Below are positions 1 to 9,993 of a stretch of DNA of 64,000 nt, piece by piece. Location: positions 42,265,344 to 42,329,343 of the forward strand of contig CM068370.1 in the NCBI GenBank assembly GCA_034769895.1. The letters run 5' to 3'. Source of the stretch: Magicicada septendecula. Its lineage: Eukaryota; Arthropoda; Insecta; Hemiptera; Cicadidae. The notes under the pieces are model-generated. The model saw only the letters and a list, made by a program, of their open reading frames with translations. It ran no database searches and was not told the DNA's origin. The translations under genes were made by a program, and so were the position numbers. How positions within the stretch are numbered: position 1 is the stretch's first letter; every line of letters begins with the position of its first letter.

Positions 1-67
1 CGTGGTAAAGAATAATTTCAGTTTCTTAGGTTTTCGCGACCGGCGTCATAATTATTGAAATTATTAT

Positions 68-269
68 ATCCGGGCTGCAAAGCCGTGGTCGTCTAAACTT
101 TTCATGCCGATTGGCCCTTGGAGACCATCTTCAGTGAAAGGTTTTCGATACTACTGACAAGATGTGCGTCAGTAAACCTAGGCCTAGTGCTGCGGCCTTT
201 CACTGAAGATGGTTTCCAGAGGTCAGTTAGCGTGAAAAGTTTAGACGACCACGGCTTTACAGCCCGGAT
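68..269. mobile_element. Foldback (hairpin) MITE, about 200 bp
   Basis: The two halves are inverted copies of each other. The outer 38 or so bases match almost perfectly, starting with ATCCGGGCTG at 68 and ending with CAGCCCGGAT at 269, and the arms match again at ACCATCTTCAGTGAAAGG near 145-162. Both arms carry CTGAAGATGG, one on each strand. The right end of the larger hairpin element at 36163-38457 has the same AGACCACGG and CAGCCCGG blocks, so this is a repeat family. There is no coding capacity. The target duplication is not clear because the flanks are TTATT/AATAA palindromic. Confidence 0.6.
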
Positions 270-279
270 AATAAGAGTT

Positions 280-1050
280 ACGTAATAGTAATTCATGTGT
301 TCTCTTTTATACAAAGCATGTATATAAAAAAAATACATGAAATTTAGTCTACACATAAAACAGCTGTTATGAACAATTGATTAAACAATTTTTTTTTTAA
401 TTTGTAATTTCTGATTATGATAGTTTAAACTATTGAAACACTGTAAATATTCAAAAATTACAAAATATATTCTTGTAAGAAAAGTTTCATTTATTATAAA
501 AATTAAAAAAATATATATATACAAAAATAATGTGGGCCTATACTAGCAAATACATACAATAATATATACGTGTGTGGAAGCGTGCACGTATTGTAAAATG
601 TAGAATACGACAATAAATATTGTAAACAACCTGTCCTGCGTGCCAAAACAGTTGACACAGTACGAATAACAGCGGTGTAGTGTTGTGTCATTAACATGAG
701 TTGTCTTGGCAGACTGCGGCAACAGAGCTGCATGCACAGCGCGTTAACGTCTTTTTTATTTATGTCCAAACTGGCGTAACAATAACTAATTCCAGACTGT
801 AAAACTGGAACGAGATTATTGTGGAACCAATAGGGCGCGAGCGTTGTTTCGTTTGGCTGCGCTCCATATGTTGACAGTTGCCACTGCATGAGAGACGCGG
901 CGCTTTAGTACCGACACTAATTATTGCTTGGTAGTGTTCGCGGAGGTCATACTGTTTAATCGGGCGTTAACTTGCACAAACGACTTGCTAGGTTCCGTAA
1001 CCGAGTCAAGATGTCGGCGTGAGCAATCTTACGCATTCCGGATCCTCCTG
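280..1050. other. Gene-free AT-rich stretch
   Basis: I see no recognisable gene. A reading frame of 128 codons at 503-889 on the minus strand has no domain I know and unconvincing composition. Poly-A/T runs and short AT tracts dominate up to about 520. Confidence 0.4.
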
Positions 1051-1051
1051 T

Positions 1052-1885
1052 CTAGATGTGGGCCGATATACCTATAACAGGTATTTTGGAACGATATTTT
1101 TGTGGAACTGATATAACAGTGACTGAAAAATTGAAATACCTCTTCCGAGTCAACTATAACTGAAAACTGAAAAGTCGAAATACCCGTTCCGATTACTCGC
1201 GGTCCCCAGTCGCGGGATCCCCCTACGCAAGTAACGAATAAACAAGTAACCGAGTATTACGAGTACACGGGTACAAAGCCACTTTTTGGTACTGAATACT
1301 TCATTCTGCGCATGTGCCGATCGCCATACAAGTACGAAACTAAGCAAAACAGCGAGGTTCCGAATATCTCTGTGCTAAAGAGACGAAGCTGTTTGTAATA
1401 AATGAAAATAATTCGTACTGATGTTACATTTATTCTCGTGTGTTATGCACATATATAATACAGATTATAATAACAAATGATATATCATAGGCCTACTATT
1501 CACCAAATTGGTAAATTTTGAAAAAGCGTATTATATTGTGTTATAACCTACAGAGTGGCTGATAGGCCATATAGTACTTTTTGTTAATGTGATTTCGGAG
1601 ATGATTTTAACTTCACTGCCCATCTCCAAGTAAATGTTTTTGAGATTATTTGTTGTGCTATTACGTGCACTCTAAATTCCATTGCCTGATTTTCGCAACT
1701 GATTTGTCTAACCAAAATGAAATGAATAATTTAATATTAAATCTAAGGCCTATAAATTCACACGTTTCTTATTTTCTCTCAAACAGTAACAGCTTAATAA
1801 AGTCACAGTGTAAAGTAACACTGCTAACACTATTAATTTCAATTTATTTCTTATAAAAAATTATATAATACAGGTATAAGTACTT
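1052..1885 (+). repeat. Family A, copy 1: hAT-like non-autonomous repeat, 3'-truncated
   Basis: This interspersed repeat recurs inverted at 32610-33620 and again, split, at 52876-57211. The left end AGATGTGGGCCGATATACC resembles the hAT consensus end CAGAGGTGGGC. It contains the conserved block with CATTCTGCGCATGTGCCGAT near 1305-1322 and the uninterrupted site CATATAGTACTTTTTG near 1569, which is where copy 3 received a transposon. It encodes nothing; frames across it are shadows. The right end fades out near 1885. Confidence 0.6.
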
Positions 1886-2257
1886 CATTTCGTTGGAACA
1901 GCTCAAGTACGTTCTGCCGATGCGAAGCTGCCTCCGCGGATCTTTCCGGCGCTTAGAGAATATGACGGCAACACTCTTGGTCATTGGGCACGTCTTACTC
2001 TTGTTCCCCAAGAACTCATACGATTTCAACGATATGTGTTTTCGACGTGAATAGAATATTATCATCTGTTTATACATAGTTATGCTTAAGTTATTGTTTA
2101 CTTTTTCTTTCAAGCGCCCAGGCCTATGTGACCCTGACGGCCCGATTTCCTCTGTACGTCGCTACTGCCAGTGCTCAAACTCCTCTTCTATCCTCCAGTA
2201 TTTGAGACAACAGTCCGTCCGTCCTAACATTATTTAACATTAAATTAACATTAACAA

Positions 2258-3040
2258 TTTTTTTCGAGGGTAGTTGAAAATCTATAGACACTGGAAACCC
2301 CGTAGTTCCTAGTATTGTGGGACTCTAACCCACTAAAAACACCTCCCTTAATGCTACAACTGAGCAAGCTCATCCAGCAGCTTCTCCTTCATGTTTCCTT
2401 CACGGGTGATGGGATGAACCCCAGTGGCTAATCCCAAGATTATTCTGTCTTTCTCTCACATAGAGTTGTATGTATCTATACATATTAATTGCTTTCTATT
2501 GCGATACCAGATCATGAGGCTTCTGTCTTTTAAGTCGCCTGAGGACGTGTGGAGCTTCTTCCACCACGTGTCGCATTATTGGATTGTCGTGGATCTGAAT
2601 TCTCTGATCTTTGTATATTTTGTTATTATTTCGCTGACATAGTCTACATTGAGGTCTCTATGTAGGTTGCCGTTCCTTATATACCAAGGGCCATTCACTA
2701 TACTTCTGAGTACTTTCGTTTGAAAGGTTTGTATCTTTTCTAAGTTTGTTTTCTTTGTACAGCCCCACAGGAATTCCGTAAGTCCACACAGGGTTCAGAA
2801 CTTGTTTGTACAACAGCAGTTTGTTTTCAACTGTTAGTTGTGAGTTTCTCCCTAACAGCCAGTACATTTTTGTGTATTTTATGTTGAGCTCCTCCTTCTT
2901 TTTTTTACATGCTCTTTCCATTTAAGCTTTGTATCCAGCGTCATACCTAGATACTTTGCTGTGTTAGCATATCACACTTCCAGCCCATTAATATAAACCC
3001 TTACTGGATCTGCGTTTCTGTTGGTGAAGTTGATATGAAC
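2258..3040 (-). pseudogene. Jockey-type LINE 3' fragment (end of reverse transcriptase ORF)
   Basis: The minus strand reads, with frameshifts, the region after the reverse transcriptase palm of Jockey-clade LINEs. AKYLGMTLDTKLKW is followed by KREELNIKYTKMYWLLGRNS and then NKLLLYKQVLNPVWTYG, the block downstream of the FADD motif in this clade. The part from about 2420 to 2700 continues as broken frames. A short A-run on the minus strand (plus 2258-2266) fits a poly(A) 3' end. The copy is 5'-truncated near 3040, contains an in-frame stop and at least one frameshift, and cannot make protein. It is unrelated in sequence to the GC-rich LINE at 46-51 kb. Confidence 0.7.
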
Positions 3041-3049
3041 TGATATTAA

Positions 3050-3549
3050 AAATATGTATAGTTATAATGATACAAATTGTAAAAGAATAAAAATGTCAAA
3101 AATCAAATTTTATTTTTATTTTTAAAACTTCAACCTAGCGCTAACTAAAAAGGGCGTTACCCCGGGTGGTCGACCCTGAATTTACCGTGCTGTTCTCTGC
3201 GTTCTTTGATAACGTCGGAAGAAACGACTGTATAGCCTAACAACATCAGACCTTTCTTTATTTCTTGGATTAGTGCCCGCGTCGTCGTTCTGAACATTTA
3301 CATGAAGCTGAAGCCGCAAAAAAACATTTTCGTTCCGGTGTTTATGCGGCGAAATATAAAAGGGTTTATAGGACGGCCTTTTGTTGATGCAGATACGTGC
3401 GTAGAATAGCTGTCGACCGGTGACTAAACACTCAGCAAACGGACGAGTGCAAGAAAGTTTTTTAATACAGTTCAGTACTGTTGTTTCTTTACTGTAGTTT
3501 ATGGACGTTTAAAAACTCTTTATCAACATTGAGCGGTTTTGTGTAGTCT
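3050..3549. other. Gene-free stretch with a TATA-like motif
   Basis: I see no coding sequence. ATATAAAAGGG at about 3354-3364 resembles a core promoter TATA box, but no reading frame or splice structure follows that I can support. It may belong to a transposon promoter. Confidence 0.25.
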
Positions 3550-3732
3550 CCAGTTCTAGAGTCCGAACAATTCGATAATTCAAACTTCCTCTGATCACGA
3601 CGTATATATTCAATTTCAAATGAATTATTAGGTTATACAACGTATCGAGTGAACCTCATTGTATAATTAAATTATGATGGCGAGCACTTCAGTTCAGTGA
3701 ATTTGAGCAAATTTCTGTTCTCACTACTGCTA

Positions 3733-3742
<10 letters not shown>
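3550..3742 (+). repeat. Direct repeat D, copy 1 (other copy 14163-14372)
   Basis: The block containing GAACAATTCGATAATTCAAA, then CGTATATATTCAATTTCAAA, then TCACTACTGCTACGCTCTCT recurs near 14163-14372 with scattered substitutions and a small insertion. Both copies end in a CT-rich tract. No protein is encoded. It looks like an interspersed repeat whose 3' end seeds CT microsatellites. Confidence 0.6.
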
Positions 3743-3823
<81 letters not shown>

Positions 3824-3830
3824 ATATATT
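3735..3830. repeat. Compound microsatellite (CT)n then (AT)n
   Basis: About 25 CT units are followed by about 22 AT units with one interruption. Confidence 0.9.
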
Positions 3831-3831
3831 T

Positions 3832-3982
3832 ATTTGTGATGTTATTCAATTTCTTTCTTCTGCAAGTAGTATAATTCGAATATTCTTTTTAACACCTGAC
3901 GCACGTTTCACTGAAAAATATCAGTATCATCAGAGGTTTCTATACTACTTGCAGAAGAAAGAAATTGAATAACATCACAAAT
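3832..3982. mobile_element. Hairpin element with 42-bp perfect inverted ends
   Basis: ATTTGTGATGTTATTCAATT and following bases up to 3873 are repeated exactly in reverse complement at 3941-3982. The centre, about 67 bp, holds a hammerhead-like core on the minus strand (separate entry). A related, imperfect hairpin follows at 4042-4255. These may be tiny non-autonomous elements or remnants of Penelope-type terminal repeats; no reverse transcriptase or GIY-YIG sequence is present nearby. Confidence 0.6.
3891..3939 (-). ncRNA. Candidate type I hammerhead ribozyme core
   Basis: On the minus strand CUGAUGA (3933-3927) and GAAA (3909-3906) are placed as in a hammerhead core. Stem I pairs ACCU (3937-3934) with AGGU (3897-3894). 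Stem II pairs ACUGA with UCAGU around a UAUUUU loop. Stem III pairs ACG with CGU and leaves a very small UG loop. The predicted cleavage is after GUC at 3900-3898. Short stem III hammerheads are known from Penelope-like retroelements. Against it: one unpaired U sits between CUGAUGA and stem II, and the two-base loop is extreme. It may be a decayed or dimer-dependent ribozyme. Confidence 0.45.
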
Positions 3983-4041
3983 TTATATAATTACTGCAAG
4001 AAACGTCGAGTTACTTATATAAATATATATAGTGATAATAA

Positions 4042-4255
4042 TCAATGTAGTTTCTTCTGCAAGTAGTGTATTGCGTTTTTGACTCTTTTCATTGGAAAAC
4101 ATCAGCATCATCAGAGGGTTGTAAGTGTGTGTGTGTGTGTGTGTGTATGTACATATACTGAAAAAAATCAGCATCATCAGAGTGAAACGTGCGTCAGGTA
4201 TCGAAACAACATAAACGCAATACTCTCTTTGCAGAAGAAACTATATTGAACAATG
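4042..4255. repeat. Second hairpin unit, related to 3832-3982
   Basis: AGTTTCTTCTGCAAGTAGTG near 4052 pairs imperfectly with TTTGCAGAAGAAACT near 4239-4253. The interior repeats the CATCATCAGAG and GAAACGTGCGTCAGG blocks of the first unit but in a rearranged order, so no intact hammerhead core is formed. A (GT)n tract interrupts it at 4126-4146. Confidence 0.5.
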
Positions 4256-4321
4256 TCACGATATTATATAATATATAATTGCTGCAAGAAACTTTGAGTT
4301 ACGTATATAGAATATATATAT

Positions 4322-6632
4322 TGTAACGTAACGAAGTTAAGGTCCCATACGTTACACAAAAACTTTATCACTATCAAATAAAACAACATCCAATGTTCGC
4401 GATAATTAAGGTCAGGAAGGTAAACCTTCGTATAATAAACAGATCAATAATACCTAGTAAGGTTACTAGGTAATAGAAAAATAAAAATGTCTATAATTAC
4501 AAACTATAAAGTGGTCAGTGGAAGGTGTAAGCTATAAACAGTGTCAAACAATGTAAAAATACTATAGACAGATTCATTAATTGTCTATAGATAATTAGTA
4601 TAATTATATACTAAGGAGGAGACTAATTAATTGTTATTTAAAATGTTTTGATAATGTGCATGTTATTATATTTTGTCATGTTATTTTGTTTGCATGGTAT
4701 TTATTCTGTATTTTGTATGTAGCAGGAGTGAAGTAATTGCTTTGAGAAAGCATCAATTCATGGATGTTAATTTCATTTATGTTAAACTTTATAAGAGTAA
4801 ATATTAGGATACTTACTTTTAATAAATACTAGAGATATTATTGTATTGTATTTGTAAGCTTGTTCATGAAGGCAATAATTGTTAATAAATTGCCAAGGGG
4901 TTATTGTAATTATGGCATAAACAGATGAAGGGTTTAATACTAAATTAAATAATAATAATATGTAATCAGGATGAAATAAAATCAGAATGATTGGCCATAA
5001 GCCAGTGACACATTGTTCAGTAGGTCAGGTCAGAAAAGTTAAAATATAAAAACTATAACACATGTAATAAAACAAATAGGCCTAAAATTAGTATTTTGTA
5101 AAGGGAAAATAATACCTATTAAACTAAGTCGATCAAGAAGAAAATATAGTAAAATGTACAGTATATAGTTTAATAACACATATTATGTGAAAGTTTTATA
5201 TGATGTAATGTAATTTTAATAAGGGAGTATTTTATTAAATAAGTGCAAAAACATTTTCTAATTACGGCTCTAGGATAACAAATATTATCCAATAACAGAA
5301 CAAGAAATGGTTGTCATGGACTACAAAATAGGAGATATCTTGTTGATTCAAGACTCAATTGTTATATGTAAATGGGTTGAGTTCAGTTGATACAAATCTA
5401 GAAAGGAAACCAAAAACCTAATGAATAAAGTTAATATAAATCAAAATTCATAAATAGTAATCCATTAAAAGGACAGTGGACCGACTTCCGAAGCTATCAC
5501 TCAACAAGTATAATTCGATCTAGCAATAAAGTTAAACGAATTTATAAAAAAAAAAAAAAATTAACCAACCTATTAATGGCAAATGAGTAATAATGAAGAT
5601 TAACCATAAATAAATGAAGACAATCCATAGCCTGGAGAAGCCAAATTAATTAAATATCTTAAAAACAAACAAAGAAATTTAAAATAACGTCCAAAACCTC
5701 ACTTTTCGCAACCGAACGAAGTCTTAATACTACACAAATTCCATTGGGACCTGTAACCACCAGAACCGTGAAGATTAGCGAAGACCAGAACTGAAACTTC
5801 TACTACATCCTGGGACATCAATACCAAACTTTTATTGAGAAGCTGGAGGCTGATATTTTCCAGACATTGGTTCAACATTCTGCTCTCGTCTCTGTGTGGT
5901 GAAACACGGCCATATTAAGTATCTTGTCAACGTACGGTAAAAAACCAGCTTATGTTTGAACTTTATATAATAAGATTTTATAAATAAATTTTAATACCTA
6001 GTAACCTTAATTTGCATTGCCTGACCTTACTAATAGACAAAAGAACTACATGTACCATGAGATTAAGAATAAATTAAAAAATATAAATAAATTTTAAAAC
6101 ATCTAAACCCGAATCGATTCAGTCCTGTGTGATCGATGTGTTGTATCTGTGGCATGAGGAAGCATCTGTTTTGAATTAAAAAATATATAAAATAAAGAAT
6201 CCTTCTTGAATTTGACGATTTCTTGTTATTTGTAGAGTAATTAGTGCATTTCGAATAAGTTGTAATTTACAGAGAAAGGAAAGTGAGAAATACAGCAGGC
6301 GGAACAACTTAACCTATAATAACAGGCGGACTGTAAACAACAGCGCTCGTCCGCGGACAGCTGGTGAATATGGGAGAATCGGAAACTAATTCGCTTCATC
6401 CGCTCTCCGCTCTTCGCTCTCTCGATAGTGGATGTAGACTAGGCTTGAAGAATAACTATTGAATTACCCAATATATTAACTGGTGTAGAGCGTTATTCTT
6501 TCGTAAAGCACTTAAGTACTATCTAGTATAGAGATATTATCTATAATGGAATAATATCACCCATATAAAAAATATTTTTCTTTATAAATAGATTAACGTT
6601 GATACGTGGGAGACCTCTATATTTAGATTACA
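4322..6632 (+). mobile_element. Probable 5' LTR of a Ty3/gypsy-like retrotransposon
   Basis: The unit begins TGTAACG directly after an AT tract and ends in TTACA immediately before a primer-site-like sequence, which is the order LTR end, short spacer, PBS. It has no coding frame. It shares sporadic blocks with the other long LTRs in this window, for example ACACGGCCA near 5906 against 12559, in the same orientation. No second LTR or gag/pol follows within the window, so it is a fragment or partial solo element. Boundaries come from the TG/CA termini and the adjoining PBS, not from a matching partner. Confidence 0.5.
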
Positions 6633-6860
6633 AATTGGCGTTTCCAACGTGGAGCGTATTAAAACTTGCTCTATTGATATTGATCTAGATTACATATTGG
6701 CGCCCAACGTGGGGCGTATTTAAACCATTATTCTACATTTATTTATTTAGGTATATTACAAATTGACGCCGACAACGTTGGGGCTTTTGAACATTATCTA
6801 ATTCAATAAGTAACTATATGGAATTATAATACAAATTGACGTCAACAACGTGGGGCTGAA
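6633..6860 (+). repeat. Tandem array of four tRNA-Lys primer-binding-site-like motifs
   Basis: Four copies of a unit of about 60-75 bp each contain ATTACA or ATACA, two or three bases, then a match to TGGCGCCCAACGTGGGGC. They lie at 6636-6655, 6698-6715, 6764-6784 and 6837-6856. The second is an exact 18-base match to the complement of the 3' end of tRNA-Lys (CUU type). The others carry substitutions and small insertions. This looks like serial duplication of an LTR/PBS junction. Confidence 0.6.
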
Positions 6861-6936
6861 ATAACTATAAACCCGCAACCGTATTACACTCGTAATCTAC
6901 GAAGTAATTTATATTACAATATATATATATATATAT

Positions 6937-9900
6937 TGTAACAAATTTAATTATTTGATTTGTTATAAATGTTTGTTTGTGTAAAAAAAATTTTGTTTTT
7001 ATTGTTTATTTTTATTTTTATTTTTTTTATTTAAATTAATTTAAAATTAATTATTTAATTATGTTCCGTGGTGTTCCGAACTTCTTGTTAATTGTTTTAA
7101 TTGATTTAACTCCTTTTCTGTATTTGTAGTTCCTTTCACCAGTTAATAAAATTGTCTCCAATAACAATCGATTAGTGAATTTTTCTTATTTGGAGGTTAT
7201 CTTCCTTCTAAGTGGTGAAATTCTGGTAGTTATTGCTCAATTAAAGTTATATATTATACTAATTAATAAACAGGAATAAACAATATTCAATTTTATAGTA
7301 ATTAATGAATTTTATTAACAAATGTTTATTTAATCGATTTTCTATCGATTGATTGATCGATTCTCAGGGTATATCAATAGTGTTTACAATTATTTATTAA
7401 CGGGTTCTTTTAACAGTTATTTCATAGATAGTCAGAGAAAAAGGGCAAAGTATGAAAAGTATAACATTACAATAATATATCAACTTAAAAATTAAAATAC
7501 ATATATGTCATTTAATATATAATGGTGAGTATAGAAATTTTCAAACCGTTCAGTCGAATAGGCAGTGTTGCATTGGATTGTGGGAAGAAAAAAGATGGCC
7601 GCTTCGAGTTCAGATGCAGGATGAATACACCTCGCTAATTCTGTGTCCAATAAAGGCTGCTTCTCCTGCGATTTCTCGTTCCTGCTGTTGCGATTATTCC
7701 ATCTTGTGTTGGTGGAGTGTTCCTGGTTAAGTTTTAGTGTTCCACTTCGATAAAATGTGTTGTAAAAGTTACGTTTCACTTTCGTATGTTAGGTCGTGAA
7801 TTGCACTGTTTGTTTCGTTGTGTAGAATTAATGTTTAAATCGTTTAAATGGTGTATTCACTGTGTTCTGTTCTTGTCTGAAGCTATTTTAATGTTTGTTG
7901 GTGTTTGTTTCACTGAATCTACGTTTTAAGTATAATTTTAGAAAACTCGCGTTTTTCACTTCAGGCTAGGCTTGTCGCTATACGCCATTTATGTTTCAGC
8001 TACTAGGTTAAAAATTGCTCGTGTCAAGTGTACTTCACAATATCTAATAATGAACTAACTAACTTCCTTCGTCTTGTCCAAAAGTCTTAGCCAAATTAAT
8101 ATTAGCTATCCATTGTTTAAAAAAATTATTTTACATCCTGTGCATGTGAGAATGTTACATTATATAACTGACTGATTATATTTTTGCTATTATTCAAATT
8201 TATTAACTACTAAATACATAATCTTCTTCTTCAGTTCATTCTGCTTGATTTGATACCAAATAATATAGTTTTATTAAGTTTTTGATCTAAAATGTTATTT
8301 TTACCTCATTTTGAAAATTGTAAGTTTTAAAATTCACTTTCTGTCCTTTTCCAAAATGTTGCCATTTTACATGTTATATTAATGATTGTATTAAACCTCA
8401 GATTGATATAAAAGGTTTATCTTTCCTTAATTTCTTGTAATTAGATTAATTGGTTATCTTTTAAAATATTATACATTAATATGTGACTCCCCTCTCTAAA
8501 TTTTCAGTTTTTATATTTGCATTTTTAACAATAATTCTTGCTATCTTTTTAAAAAATCTTTCTTACTTATATTTCCAATTACATGACTCTATGACTGATT
8601 TATCTTATATAAATCCCATCAGTTTAATTGTTTTTCTGTACTTATTCCATCAATTTAGATGCTGTTTAGTTTTAACATTGGGCCTAGATTTCTAGCAGTT
8701 TTTACATACAAAGTTTTTAAATAATACATTTTGTTTGTACCCTCTCTGACTTTCTATTCTATTATGACATTAATTAACATTTTCTTATTTTAATAAAAGA
8801 ACAATTAGTATATAATTTATACTCTTAATACATAATACATAATTGAAATTAACAATGGTCTTTCAAACTCAGACCTTTTATACTTGATTATTATTAGTAA
8901 TACAATAAACATTTTATAACTAAAGAATGTTATTTAATTCTGATATTTCAGTCTTGATTATCATTAGCAACTTATTCTAAATAAACAAAACATCTTGGTC
9001 CTTCCATCATATACTCTATTTCTTATACTAGGTTCTATTTTCAGTTTTAATCTGTTTTTGATTTTGGGGTAATGATACTTTAACACTTCACTTTTTATAT
9101 GGCCTGCTCTTGTTTTATCTACTATCATTCTACTGAATGTTGTATATTAAGAGTGGCAGTTATTATTCAGAAACACCAGTATTATCTGTCATGATAATAC
9201 TTTATTTAATATTATTCATGGACACAAATATGAACACTTCAAAGTTGTATTATTTCACAATTTACTTAGTTTGTGAACTACAGTATTTACACATAAGGTT
9301 TATTTATTATAACACAAAAACTTGCACTTATCCCCTTTTAATTCTTGGATTTTATTTCTAAATAGTTTTATAGTTTTATTAAAATCAAGAAATCTATTTA
9401 TAGAAGATAATGAAGGTTTGTTTTTTGGCATTATATAATTATTTCACATTGGTTCACTTTCAATTCTACTTTATACACTTTTGGCTTATATTTATTTTAC
9501 ATGGTTTCTAAATTTGATATTTTGTTATACTTTCGTTTGTTATTATGTTTATCATTTTCTTTTGGGGTTTGGGTTTTTTATAAGAGCACTCCTTCTTCTT
9601 GTGGATGCTGTCTTGTTCTGGTTTCTTCATTGATTTCTCCTATTCTTCTTGTTCCTTATAATAGTATTTCCTTTTCTTCTTGTGGATGTTGTCATGTTTT
9701 GGGTTTCTTCCTTACCTACTCCTATCCTACCTGGGTATTACCTTTCTCTATATTTTAGTTCTGCAGTTTATTTTGATGATTCATCACTCGTAACATTGGT
9801 TTTAAATGAACTTTTACTTTAATCTATGATTATACTTCACGGTGGTTCTTTATTAATTTTTTATTTATTTTGCTTTCACGGATTTAAACAATGTTTTTAT

Positions 9901-9955
9901 TTTATTTTTATTGATCATTCTACCATTCAGAATTATTGCCATTATCTGTCATGCT

Positions 9956-9958
<3 letters not shown>
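6937..9958 (-). mobile_element. Long LTR (family B), probably solo, minus orientation
   Basis: It starts TGTAAC and ends GCTACA and is flanked on both sides by ATAT, although this lies in an AT repeat and is weak as a target duplication. It is homologous, in inverted orientation, to 9991-13233, for example GGAGGTTATCTTCCTTCT near 7193 against its reverse complement near 12929. It is also homologous to 28327-32246. Orientation is assigned because the inverted copy is followed by a PBS-like sequence. Frames such as 7492-7779 are not conserved between copies, so it is non-coding. Confidence 0.6.

Positions 9959-9990
<32 letters not shown>
9959..9990. repeat. (AT)n tract at the centre of the head-to-head LTR pair
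   Basis: Sixteen AT units separate the two inverted LTRs, and each LTR abuts the tract directly. Confidence 0.85.

Positions 9991-9993
<3 letters not shown>

Noticed and set aside
503-889. 128-codon minus-strand frame
   Set aside because: No domain, overlapping frames on the same strand, and a hydrophobic AT-biased end; not supportable as a gene.
3697-3972. Leu/Ser/Ile-Tyr frame of 91 codons
   Set aside because: It runs through (CT)n(AT)n and the hairpin element; there is no independent coding evidence.
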